The position numbers and the translations under genes were made by a program. Under the pieces are notes generated by a model. It saw nothing but the letters and a program-made list of their open reading frames with translations, was not told the origin of the DNA and searched no databases. Source: Bugulina stolonifera (taxonomy: Eukaryota > Bryozoa > Gymnolaemata > Cheilostomatida > Bugulidae). Taken from it: a stretch of 64,000 nt of DNA. Position 1 is the first letter of the stretch, and the number at the start of each line of letters is the position of its first letter. The DNA is taken from assembly GCA_935421135.1 (NCBI GenBank), contig OW285192.1, positions 5,251,501 through 5,315,500 on the forward strand, read 5' to 3'. Below, piece by piece: positions 37,501 through 49,300 of the stretch.

Positions 37501-40500
37501 ATCACACCACACCACATCACACCACACCACATCACATCACACCACACCACATCACACCACATCACACCACACCACACCACATCATATCACACCACACCAC
37601 ATCACACCACACCACATCACACCACATCACATCACATCACACCACACCACATCACACCACACCACATCACACCACACCACATCACACCACATCACACCAC
37701 ATCACACCACATCACACCACATCAAATCACATCACACCACATCACACCACACCACACCACATCACACCACACCACATCACACCACACCACATCACACCAC
37801 ATCACACCACATCACACCACACCACATCATACCACATCACATCACACCACATCACACCACACCACATCACATCACACCACATCAAATCACATCACATCAC
37901 ACCACATCAGATCACACCACACCACATCAGATCACACCACACCACATCACACCACACCACATCACACCACATCACACCACATCACACCACATCACACCAC
38001 ACCACATCACACCACACCACATCACATCACACCACACCACATCACACCACATCACACCACACCACACCACATCACACCACACCACATCACACCACACCAC
38101 ATCACACCACACCACATCACACCACACCACATCACACCACACCACATCACATCACACCACACCACATCACACCACATCACACCACACCACACCACATCAC
38201 ACCACACCACATCACACCACACCACATCACACCACATCACATCACATCACACCACACCACATCACACCACACCACATCACACCACATCACACCACATTAC
38301 ACCACATCACACCACATCTCACCACATCACACCATTTTGCTAACTGCTTTGGATCTAAGCTTTTATTAGCTCTGCTACAACACAGTAAGGACACATCATT
38401 ACCACTTTTGTTTTGCTCCTTTGGATCATCCTTCCTTATGTATTGTTCTCTAATTATATTATTGATGAAACAAACAACAACAACAAAAACAACAACACTG
38501 GGGTTATCTCCTCTTAGGGTGTCATATAATATAACATGTACCAACATATTATTATATTATAATGATAATCGGCATCAGGCAAAAGATATTGTAACGGCAA
38601 AGTGCCATTGACATCTACTATGAGACAATGCCACCAGGTACTCCTATCCACTACTAAACAATGCTACCAGGTACTCCTATCCATTACTAGACAATGCTAC
38701 CAGGTACTCCTATCCATTACTAGACAATGCTACCAGGTACTCCTATCCATTACTAGACAGTGCTAGCAGGTACTCTCATCCACTACTACTAAGAAGTGCT
38801 AGTAGGTAATCTCATTCACTACAAGTGCAGTAGGTACTCCACCTCATCTATTACTTATCTAGTCAATGCCAGCAGGTGCTCTCACCTGAGAGCAGTGCTA
38901 CCAGGTATTTTTACAACATAGCATACATGTATTACAAGTCAGGAAACCTACCAATGCTGTTATAAAGAGAACTTGTACCAACTGAAGTAACAGTTTCTTG
39001 TTGATTCTTTTATTTTCTCTAAACCTTTCACACGGGCTTTGGAACATGAACTTAATAGATTCTCTCAGCTGTTTTCTCTAGGAGTACAAGAAATGCATGT
39101 TGAAGTGCTAATGTGATAACTTTTCCCACTCTAAAAGTCATTCTCAGATTTTGATAGCAGTCAATTAGCCACCCCATAGTGTCCCTATTAGTAGCCCTAT
39201 CACTTAGTCCACAGGACAGTCAACAGATAAACCTCACTAAGTATACAATGAAAGTTTTCCATGATAACATGGAGTTGTCTTCACCACAATCTCTGTGAGC
39301 ATGACACACTCTTCTGAACATTACATGTATAATGATTCTCTAGTCCTATAATTAGGCATGAAGTGCAGTATAGTGGAAAAGATTGAACATGTGCATGTGG
39401 TGGGGTCAGGGTAGTCAACCTAAAACTTATAGAGAAGACAATTTTTCCCGCTTTCATTTTGTCAAAGAACAAATAAGGTCAATTTAAAGTTTTCAAACTA
39501 CATGTACCCAACTCGTACATGATTATTTTATAGAGTTGTCTTATTTCACTTTCAATTGTTTCGAATCTCCCAAGAGCAAAACTGAGATGAGGAGAAGACA
39601 ACTTCATAAAGTGAATACTGTCATAACTGAAAGTTGGCCCTTAGTATGTATACACAGTTCACCATTGCCTGCTAGATGTAGATATACATTTTAGATGAAC
39701 CATTTTAATTACTACTTGACCAATGAAATGTTTACATTATACTCACTTCAGTTTCTTTATCAGTCGTAGTTGCATGTGACCGCACTTTAACTCGTTTAGA
39801 AGACTTTTTATGAACAGACCCTCGACTTGCATCTCTTTTCACTGAACTACCATTCTGGACTCTGCTTTCCCCTTTCTTTTCACCACTGGCTGCTATTTGT
39901 CCATCTTTCTTATTTATAAAACATTCAGTTTCATTTAAATTTGCAGAACCTAGAACACAGGCTAGAGTTAGTCTGGGTTCCAAGCCCATCAAAAATTGAG
40001 TGGTGAGTACAACAGTCTATAGCATGCACTTATTATGCTTCTGAGGCTATTCTACAGAAAATCAGTCAAATACTACAGTAGAGTATTGGACACAGGCTAT
40101 TCTACAGCATACAACTATGTTATAATAGTGTATGCTGCCAAGTCATAGTTTTGTCTAGTAACTACTAGTAGTATGAATAATCATACACATAATTATGTAA
40201 ATCATGGTACAGTAATGAGCAATGGTGGACAGAGTGCGCTGACACTCAACATAATCAGAAGTTATCCTCTCTTCAAATAATGTTGACTTTTTTATTATTT
40301 TGCATTTTGCGTAATAATCAAAGCAGCCGACCTGAGAGAGGACAACTTCTTATGATGATCAGTAATATTGTGAGCAGAGAGAAAGTAACCTGGATACATT
40401 CTGCATTGTTGATGGCAAAGGTTATGACACGCTTGACACTGTCTGGTATTGTATTTCCATTGATCAGCATATAAGGTGACACCAATAAACTTTAGGACCT

Positions 40501-41674
40501 ACTAGCTTCCAATTTATTACCTTGGGTTGGCAGCACAAACTAATAACACAGTCAGCAGGAGGTGAACTAATACAATTATGTAGGACTATGGGCTATTATG
40601 GTTACAATGTAGAGACTGACTGCAGGTAAAAGAGCTCAACAGTGAAGAAATAAAGTATCTTTGAACAGTATGGATTCGTATCGGTAGCTTCGATTCATCG
40701 AAATATACAATACTTAGTCCTAAAATCAGCCTATATCTCATAGCTCCACTTCCGTACAGTCTTGATTTCAACAAAATTTAACACACATTAAGATTGATCA
40801 ATCATCTGAGGAATAGCACATTAGCTCAGGTTAGGGCTGAAACCTCTGTTAATTTTGTAGCCTACTTTCTTTTTCTGACATCTGAGATCGTGGGCCTTAC
40901 CTATACTTGTACACTAATTGTAGGGTAAGAGTAAAGCATGGTAGTTATACTCTATGCTATTAGTACCTGGTCCACATAGGAATGTGAATTATGTTGGGTT
41001 GGTGCTAAAAGCACCCTTGTTTCTGATATCTAAGCGTTTGTGTTTGTAGAAATACCAAGTATACATTTTCTACTACCTGGCCTCGCGTGTAGGTTAAAGG
41101 TACAACTGCTCAAAAGTGACAGTTGGAAAATGGATTTCTGGTAAATGTACACTCTAGAAAATAAAACTAGGCGGATTCTGAAGTGGAAAATTTAGAATAG
41201 CCTAAGCTCTTCTTTCAAACGAAACCAAATATGGGCAAGTTTACTTTGCTTTCTCTATTTACCTGCGAAAAACCCCAACCTAGTTGCTCCAAGTAAAAAC
41301 AAGGACCTAAGGCTATTAAAAGTTTCTGCAGATACCAAATGTATACTTCTCAAACACTATATGCGTTGTAAATCGTCAAATTAGTGTACTCATCTTTAGC
41401 TTGAAATGTACCAGGAAACAATCTGCGCACTCATTTCCACACCAGTATCCCTACTGTGTTACCATTGAAGACAGTGTAGCCTTAGCTCCATAACAATGGT
41501 TCTGTCCCAAAGGAATGTGTTCATCTATGATCCTCTCCTCATAGACATAGGATAATTATAACGTACAGTAGTGACCAGTAATCCTAGCCCTCCGAATCAT
41601 GTTACAAATTGAATTGAAAGACGACACAAATACATACCAGACTGCTCTCCTCTTGTACTTTCACTTTGAGCCAT
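28589..41674 (-). CDS. MCOLN: Mucolipin (TRPML) cation channel A
   Basis: Sixteen coding exons join in phase to 679 residues (5' to 3'): 41638-41674, 39747-39949, 38952-39077, 36917-37040, 36292-36359, 35922-36060, 35127-35250, 34522-34630, 32963-33080, 32230-32345, 31779-31928, 31520-31648, 30773-30895, 30179-30391, 28777-28962, 28589-28663. Seen in order: a basic N-terminal tail (KKSSKRVKVR), span 1 (about 107-125), a long luminal loop with four Cys (247, 256, 304, 335) as in the two TRPML disulfides, then spans 2-6. YLFAGWIILGPYN leads to the pore helix, and LFSLITGDEIYATM is the filter region. The tail has a Cys-rich CAPLICWRKPC. Family knowledge: TRPMLs are endolysosomal Ca/Fe-permeable channels gated by PI(3,5)P2. 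Oddity: the filter reads TGDE, not NGDD/NGDE. The last acceptor is CAGCAG, allowing a one-residue splice variant. A tandem paralogue lies upstream. Confidence 0.95.
33885..34331 (+). mobile_element. Candidate solo LTR in mucolipin A intron 8
   Basis: This GC-richer block begins TGTAAAAC and ends CATTACA. It has inner inverted GGGTCGG / CCGACCC-type motifs and TCAATAAAGACA (a polyadenylation signal) near 34058. Its architecture resembles 49137-49834. No matching target duplication was found, so the edges are approximate. Confidence 0.4.
35636..35908. repeat. About 30-bp minisatellite next to a mucolipin A donor
   Basis: About nine loose units of the form TACATGCGTAGATAACTC(TTATA) start roughly 14 bases inside the intron after exon 35922-36060. 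The donor itself (GTGAGT) is not part of the unit. Confidence 0.8.
36587..36930 (-). repeat. 32-bp array duplicating a mucolipin A exon end plus donor
   Basis: Eleven copies, ten carrying CCATATCCACCTG (the last bases of exon 36917-37040) immediately followed by GTGAGATACC or GTAAGATACC, read on the minus strand; the most distal copy is degenerate (CCATATCCATCTG|GTTAGC). The first copy is the real exon end. Later ones lie in tandem in the intron. Each preserves the AG/CTG|GTRAG donor, and both GTAAGA and GTGAGA forms occur. Confidence 0.94.
37122..38334. repeat. 1.2-kb ACCAC/ATCAC array in mucolipin A intron 3
   Basis: The plus strand is a mosaic of CACCACACCACATCACAC-type pentamers and is almost free of G; the exceptions are a few ATCAGATCAC variants. 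The pre-mRNA of the minus-strand gene would contain the GTGTGGTG/GTGATG complement. It ends about 80 bases before the exon 37040 acceptor. The long His/Thr-rich frames through it are not genes. Confidence 0.95.
38620..38910. repeat. 33-bp minisatellite downstream of the mucolipin A exon-3 donor
   Basis: About seven degenerate units of CAATGCTACCAGGTACTCCTATCCATTACTAGA. It lies about 40 bases into intron 3. A short AGCATTG match to the exon end exists but is too brief to call a duplicated donor. Confidence 0.85.
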
Positions 41675-42079
41675 GTCTTCATACAACTCCACTGCTTCTC
41701 CAGTTCTCAGTACTATGCTAGTAGTCAGTACAAGGTGATGACTTCAATAATAGTCAGAGTACTGATCATATCAGTAGAGTACATCCCGAACTCCAAACAA
41801 CAACTAAACAAATTCACACTGCAGGCTTCAATCAATGCCAAGGCATTCATGTGGAACAGCAAATAAGCTTCATGAGATAACAAACTGCAGTTAGAATATC
41901 ATTACAACATGAAGACAAACAACAGTTTATTGTGTTCTGCCATGAATGAGATAGTTCCTTGTACAGTACAGAATAATCAACCAAAATGTAATGGTAGAAG
42001 CTTGGGGTCATGAAAAGTCAATGGCTGGGAAAGGAAGGGAGAGAAGGGCCAAATATAAGGCATGTATGTACACCTGTTA

Positions 42080-42200
42080 TACACATAATTATGTAATGTA
42101 CAGTACATGTATATGTACATAATGTATATACAAATATACACACATGCAATGTACAGTACATACACATGTATGTACATTATATACACACGCATATACACAC
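42080..42200. repeat. ACATGTA/GTACAT-rich low-complexity tract
   Basis: Purine/pyrimidine alternation with TACATGTA, GTACAT and TATACACAC motifs between the two mucolipin genes. No coding signal. Confidence 0.6.
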
Positions 42201-42215
42201 ACGTATGTACTTCAG

Positions 42216-42671
42216 CAGTGTTTGAAGTGAATTACTAAAATGAAAACATCATGCTTTGGTGAGATTCGAACTTATGTTCCTATAATTGATAATCAAGCAC
42301 TCTACCATAATGCAACATTCACACTGCCGTTTATACCCAGTACTAGCGGCGAGCGGCCAACGCTAACCACAATGTGGTTAGCTATTACTATACTATAGCT
42401 GGCACATGTTAGTTAGCGCGGGGTTTAAAGTTCAGCTTGTTGAACTCGTTGACCCCTACCGCTCACTGGAGCATGTCACTATATAATGTAGTTGTGGTTA
42501 GCGTTGGCCGCTCGCCGCAGTGTGAGTGTTGCATAACACTTTCAAACTCACAGTGACTGTATGGGGAAAACTAGCAACTAAAATGAGGGTACAGGCCTAC
42601 TGGCTGTATAACCACTAAAGTTGAGGTGGGTACACACCGTATACTCCTGTATAACCACACTTCGAGCACTG
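42216..42671. mobile_element. tRNA-like-module MITE, copy 3, with a nested insertion
   Basis: Ends CAGTGTTTGAAGTG / ACTTCGAGCACTG are flanked by TACTTCAG and TACTTCAC (7 of 8 matching). It contains the tRNA-like module on the minus strand (42251-42314), here with a canonical B-box-like AGTTCGAATCTC. The module is cut by a second element at 42315-42529. It lies between the two mucolipin genes. Confidence 0.82.
42315..42529. mobile_element. Nested foldback MITE with TGCA duplication
   Basis: Termini ACATTCACACTGC and its near reverse complement are flanked on both sides by TGCA (42311-42314, 42530-42533). Inside, a long second arm GCGGCGAGCGGCCAACGC also has its reverse complement near the right end. 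The left side has 18 extra bases between the two arm segments. It is GC-rich against the local background. Confidence 0.75.
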
Positions 42672-42939
42672 TACTTCACGTAAACAAGCTTTTGAAAAGT
42701 AAAATTTGAGTCGAGATTTCTAGTAACAATTTGATTCTGTATTTAACTAAAATACTGATATTTTGATAACCAGTTGCATTTCATTTACTAGCACTTGTCT
42801 AATATATACATGTAAACATCACTTTATACACATTGTAATAATATGAAAATTATCTTATTTGAAGAGTAGTTGGTTGCACTTTGTAATTGAAACCAGAAAG
42901 GTTGAGAAGATAACTGAAAGTATAAAAAGTGTACAAATG

Positions 42940-43340
42940 CCTAGATTCCATACAGTAATAGAAAGAGTACTTGCTATGAAACCATCCAGTAGTGCTATAA
43001 ACTCATGTAGATTCTATATAGTAATAGAAAGAGTACTCGCTATGAAACCATCCAATAGTGCTATAAACTCATGTAGATTCTATATAGTAATAGAAAGAGT
43101 ACTTGCTATAAATCCATCCAGTAGTGCTATAAACTCATGTAGATTCTATACAGTATTGGAGAGAGTACTTGCTATACAACCATCCGAAAATGCTATAAAC
43201 TTATGCAGATTCCATACATTAATAGAGAAAGTACTTGCTATAAATCCATCCAGTAGTGCTGTACATGCATGTAGATTCCATACAGTAATAGAGAGAGTAC
43301 TTGCTATAAATCCATCCTGTAGTGCTATACATTCACTGAT
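42940..43340. repeat. 66-bp array spanning the mucolipin B stop codon and 3' UTR
   Basis: About six units of exactly 66 bp (for example CAGTAGTGC at 42987 and 43119, CAATAGTGC at 43053). On the minus strand each reads GAATCTACATG...TATAGCACTAC. The gene end GAATCAGTGAATGTATAG|CACTAC is the most proximal copy, so the stop codon itself is inside the repeat. The plus-strand frame is open only because 66 is divisible by three. Confidence 0.88.
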
Positions 43341-46300
43341 TCTACAGTGTTCATTTCCATTTCATTTAGTCTCAAGTCTCCATTGTTCTCCTGCATTAGC
43401 AGCAACATTACATGTACATTGTACATATTATTTACTGTTGGTAGTCTGTAGTGTAGTGTACTACACAAATAAGTATGGCAAGTATAAGCATATGATGTAT
43501 AGTACAAAAATGCGCTAGGAGACAGTTCTGCTTGTGAAATTGGTCCCTCCCTATTGCAGTTTGTGAATTTTCCTCAGAGAAGACAACTTCCTAATATATT
43601 CAATAGTTTGTGGATGTCAGTATGCTTTATCAGCAGAGGTGTGATGCAAATCTTCCTAAACCTTGGCAGAATTTACCTTTGCATATACATGTAGATATAA
43701 TACTACATTACTTTCTATTACCTCTGTACTGTTATACATATACATATACATTACAGCACTTACCTCTGTACCGTTATACATATACATACACTGTATATGC
43801 AGTACTTACCTCTGTACTGTTACGCATATACAGTACTTACCTCTGTACTGTTACATATATGCAGTACTTATCTCTGTACTGCTACGTATATACAGTACTT
43901 ACCTCTGTACAGCTATGTATATACAGTACTTACCTCTGTACTGCTATGTATATACAGCACTTACCTCTGTACTGTTACGTATATACAGTACTTACCTCTC
44001 TACTGCTATGTATATACAGTACTTACCTGTCTACTGTTACTATTGGTGTTGTGATGCACACATTTCTCTAGACAGCAGAGGAAAGGTCGAAGTATCCCGT
44101 ACTGCTGATCAATCTCATCTTCGTCAAGGTCCGTCATCACTTCCTGTGTGTCGCTCTCGGTAGTATCACGAGTAACCAGTGTACCATTTGTGAAGTGATG
44201 GAGGAACGTCTTATGATACCCCCCTCCACTCTAGAGATAAACATGTACATATATTATATACAGCATGGTAGGTATGGGTTTGTCAACTGCCAGACCGTAG
44301 GTTTATGTACAGAACACATGTCTAGTAGCCCAAGTAGACAGGCTCTACCTACACAATTATATATAAACTGAATAAACTACTAATAATGCTACCAAATTGC
44401 ATTAAAACATATGAGTGCATCACAACGACAAAATAATGTAACATTAGCGTACAACTCCATACAACTAGATTATTATAATTTTATGGGTATCCCTATATAA
44501 TATTGTACATATTTTATTCAACTCTTTATCCGCAATCCATACGATTCCTACATCAGTGATAAAGTTTTTCTCCATATGATCTTCTATGGCCTACATAGTA
44601 AATTTACGGGGTCAAATCAGAACCTTGGACAACAATAATAATTTATCTAACACAAGAAGTTTTCAGCCCCATTGCACCAATAAACAGGATTGTAACATAC
44701 ACGGTACCTTGATTGTCTCGTAGCTGTCCATGATAACGGCTATGAAGAGGTTAGCAATAGCGAATATAAAGAGAATGATGTACGAGTACAGATAGATACA
44801 GCTGACTATCCATATCTCTGTCGGGTGGTCGTCGTTATTGATGATAGACATGGTGGCATATATCTCATCCCCGTTAATCAGAGAAAACAAACTCTGTGCT
44901 GAGGCATAAACAGATTCAAACTGAAAGATGAAAAATATGGCAAAATATTTATTTACTATTACATAATGCATATGTCTGCTCTTACGGCTATTGCTCATGG
45001 GGACCCTCATTGCCGAATATCTTCTAGTTCATCATATTTTATAGAATATTAAACAAAAATAAATACATGAACTATAAAAGCGTAGAGTATCTTGTGGTGG
45101 GGGGAGAGTGGTGGTGGGGGGAGTGGTGGGGGGGAGTGGTGGGGGAGTGGTGGGGGGAGTGGTGGGGGGAGTGGTGGGGGGAGTGGTGGAGGAGTGGTGG
45201 GGGGAGTGGTGGGGGGAGTGGTGGGGGGGAGTTGATTTCTCCCTACATAGTTTCTACATATTGCAGTTATGTGGTAACCTCAGCTTATTGAGAGCATAGC
45301 ATAGGTTCTAATAACACATACCTTTTGGTTGTAGGGGCCCAGCACAATCCACCCGGCAAACAAGTAACCAAAGAAGATGGCTCCTCCACACACTAGAAAC
45401 CGGAGCAAGGCTGGAGCTGCATTAGTTATGGTTAATATCAGAATCTGTAAGTAGTTATACAACATGGAATGGATACTATCAACCATTATAAATAATGGTG
45501 GTATAGACAGTGCTGCAAAGATATTGGTAATACGCTGAGAGAAAAGATGGCATATCTTTGTGTTTATTAGTTGACCTAAATTTCACATAAAATAATCACG
45601 GAGCAATGAGAAATCAGAGTATATAAGTTTAGTAGCAGTTGGTGTTGAAATTTTTCACAGAGACACAGCCAGACAAACTGGCATTTACATGTGCATGTAT
45701 ATAAGTTACAAAACACAACATTTCATAGTATAACATAACATATTTACAAAAATATAATAATTCAGAGTAATTATGTACTATACAAGTTACCCTGTATATT
45801 GTAATGGTAGTTCTATAGGTATATGTATATGACTCACATAGTATCTATCAAAGTAGCCAAGGAAACGTATCAGTCCTATCCACTGAGACCAGTTAGCCAA
45901 CCCCAACATGATCCCTGCAGCATTGAAGAACTGTTCATTGCTAAACGTTTTCTGATAGGCGACATCCTGTAACAGGTGTGTGCAGGTTATTAGAGAATAA
46001 TATACCATTCGAAACAAGAAAGCACATGCACATAGCTATACAATAAGATGCAGTTGGTATTGGTAATGTCAGTGGTGAAATCGTGATGGACAGTGATCAC
46101 CAGAAGTAAAGAGATGAAGAGGCAGGGGGAGGTAAATACAATACTTACCCCATGCTTAAGGTAGATTTTGATACCAGTGGCAGCGATGACAAGTACGTCT
46201 GAAATAATATACTGAATATACCACAACGTCATGAACTCCATCATCTCGGGGACGGTCAGTTCAACCCCGTAATGCTCCTTGAACAGACCCTTAGCTTGCT

Positions 46301-49300
46301 AAAATACACAGGTAATAGGGAGATAATATACAGTACAGCTAATTCAAAGACTACACACCTATCAATACAGTTAGATAATATGTGTATTCATATCCTAATA
46401 CTATTTATTTTTGTTAATATACAGTGTAGAAACAAGTTTAGGCCACATACGAGTATACATGTATGTATATTTACTGTACATTATAATAATTGAACCTTTC
46501 CAAACACCACCCAAAGGCCAAAACCCACCTACTCATAGATTTACACTGTAAACTGCAGTACTAGCAAAGCATGGCTTGTTATTTTCATGTTTTCACCCCA
46601 GGTTATTACAATCATGTGCATGTATATAACATGTTATATACATGTATGTAACTCTATAGTCTACATACACATGTGCACTATATGATACAGCTGATACGGC
46701 TTGAATAAAAATTACCTGCATCTTCTTCTTCCTCTGCAAGACACTCCTGAGGGCTAAACATAGGGATATGATGCACACAGCCATAACACAGCAGTCAAAT
46801 ACCGTGAGACCAACCAACCCAGCTATATTACCTGTTAACAAACATGTAGTTGTTTCAATATATGCTACAATTGCACTGGAGTTGTCCTTTCTCTCTTATG
46901 AAGGTGAAAGATAAGACAACTTCAAAACATTGTAGTCATCTGTATTGTTCAATCTGGTTAGCAGTTTCATTGAAGTAACTTGCATTTCAATCCAATATCT
47001 AGACATCAAACCACATTTGATTTTCTCATAGCTGTTGTTTTCACTACTTAGCTTAATCAATGAACCTAAACATGGCATGGCATATTCTAAGACATGTGTA
47101 TGTGGGAATTGAACCTTAGCATCATATTAAAAGTGAATAGACTGTGTCTCCTACTTACGACGCTCTATATTAGGGTTCTGTTCACTTCCCTCCCTCTTCT
47201 GACATACCCTCATGTCAAGTTCTGTGGTCAACTTAACCAGAAATTGTCCACTCCTTTTGGAGTTGTCATACTTTATCTAGATATAATAGTAGAGATATGC
47301 AATCTAAAATATATCCATTTTCACTTATCAATTTGTAGCGTCAGGTTGCCAAGGAAACATTTGTAAACAACATCAAGCACGATGAAAAGTCACATAGTTA
47401 GTTTCCTCTGATGACTGGATTGTTATTTTAATCTCAACCTTTAGTGTGATCAACTGGGAGCAGCCGTGGCTTAGGGGTTAGAATGCTGAAGGTTCCAGGT
47501 TCGAATCCCGGTCACGGTGGTGTTAGGAAGAGCATCCAGCCACAATTGCTCCTGTGCCTTATATGAAAGTCCTTGGAGCTATGCAAGCCAGCATGGCTTC
47601 AAGGCAACTCCTCTACCCCTGCCAAAAAGGTCATGTTATCTGGGCCTTTCTCACAGGGAGTTGGCCAGCACTGGCACCTGGCAGTGAGAGCTGCTAGGGG
47701 CTGGTCACACCGAGGAGTATAAGTCGGTGAGTTTATTTGAGTAAAGATTAAACAACAGTATGTGAGCCTAAGAAGATTATAATTTCTGTTGGTTTCTTTT
47801 CTTTATACTATTAAATTAATATCTTGAGTGACTTAGCCTTACTAGGTAAATACACATACTGATACATTGTAGACATACTTTGCAATATATAATTATGAGC
47901 TTTTTAGTGTGATCAACCAATCAAATTTCATCTGCCGAGATATATCTGGGCCACAATGGCAGTAGACTGATAGTACTTACAGTGACTATAAAAATAACAC
48001 ACTCCACATCGGCAGTCGGCTGTGCAAGACTGTACTCAGGAACCTTGACATTTATTCCGTACAACATCAAGGTCATCTTCATGTCAACTATCCTGTAAAT
48101 AGACTATGCTCTTACCGCATTGCAGTGATCAACTCACACATTTATCAGCTGTTGAGATGATGTGAGCATTCCGTAATCATGAGAGACCACATTGAGTTTG
48201 CTCAGTAGCATACAGCTTGCTTTCCATATTGTAGAGAGTATTGAGTCACTTGATGTAACATAACAATAATACAAACACTCATCGGTGAACATACTCATAG
48301 TGAGGATAGGATGGGTTCTCTAAATACCTGCTGATAGATCTGTAAGGCAAATGACTACAGCCTAACCACAGCGCTATAGACATCAGAAAATGCTTATTTT
48401 TCCTGCTTTAAATGCACGTATATTTTAAATGTTTAGTTGGACACGTTCAATCTAAACACATTTCCAATAACCATTATCATTATTTTACCTGCGAGCCTCA
48501 ATGGTGCGGTTGCCATCTTTGAGTTGCTCATGAATTTGGTAGCAACTTTCTGGAGTAGCATTTTCACGAGCCGCCTTTTTAATACAATCTGAATCCTTTA
48601 TGCTTTCTGGTAGCGAGATTGTTAAATCTTAAACAGGAAATGAAAACATTAACAACTGTTACAACCGCTACAATCGTTACAACCGCTACAACCGTTGCAA
48701 CCGTTACAGACAGTAAATATTTGTATCTGTAGATAAGGAAGGATTATCCAAGTGAACTAAACAATCTACTCAGCATGTCTCATCTTTATCTTGATTGGGT
48801 CACCACAGACAGATATAATACATGTACACTGTAGTATTGTGGTGAAACAGCCTCCGTGGTAATGGCACCTAGGCCAGCCACACTGACTATATTATTAGCT
48901 GACAATCAATCTATCCATATACTGTTATTCACATATCCATGCATTGTCTATCTACTATTATCTATGCATTCATTACCTTAGTATCCACTGCGTGTCTTAT
49001 ATACATGTCTGTATTAGCAATCAAGCCTTGGAATTACGTTCTATTGCAGCTTGGTTTTTCCCACATTTATACTAATTTAGTAATTGTCTGTCCTCACTTG
49101 ATTGCATATTGTTAGAGTCTTTTTGCCACTTTATACTGTAACTACGTGGCCGACCTTATGAATTTAGCTCATATTTACACATGACATGTTTTACCTATTG
49201 TAAGCACATTTTGTGCCATGGCCGACTTTTTCATATGGCCGGGTCGGGCAGAACCAGACATATTGTTCGTAAGTTCCGGAGCCGACCCCCTGTCGGATAG

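Noticed and set aside
37071..38369. His/Thr/Pro-rich frames of more than 400 codons
   Set aside because: They lie wholly in the ACCAC/ATCAC array in a mucolipin intron, on the antisense strand, with no start context or splice structure.
38620..38910. Fifth splice-donor array after mucolipin A exon 3
   Set aside because: Only a 7-base AGCATTG match with the exon end; the GT does not line up, so it is reported as an ordinary minisatellite.
42859..43518. 219-codon plus-strand frame with repeated RFYIVIERVLAM-like peptide
   Set aside because: The 66-bp period is a multiple of three and explains the open frame; the real gene is on the other strand.
43610..44163. Plus-strand frames with repeated YLCTV peptides
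   Set aside because: They are the antisense of the 31-bp donor array of mucolipin B.
47455..47530. Genuine tRNA gene at the SINE head
   Set aside because: A- and B-boxes are good, but the cloverleaf ends are not convincing and the unit continues into a body with 15-bp target duplications, so it is a SINE.
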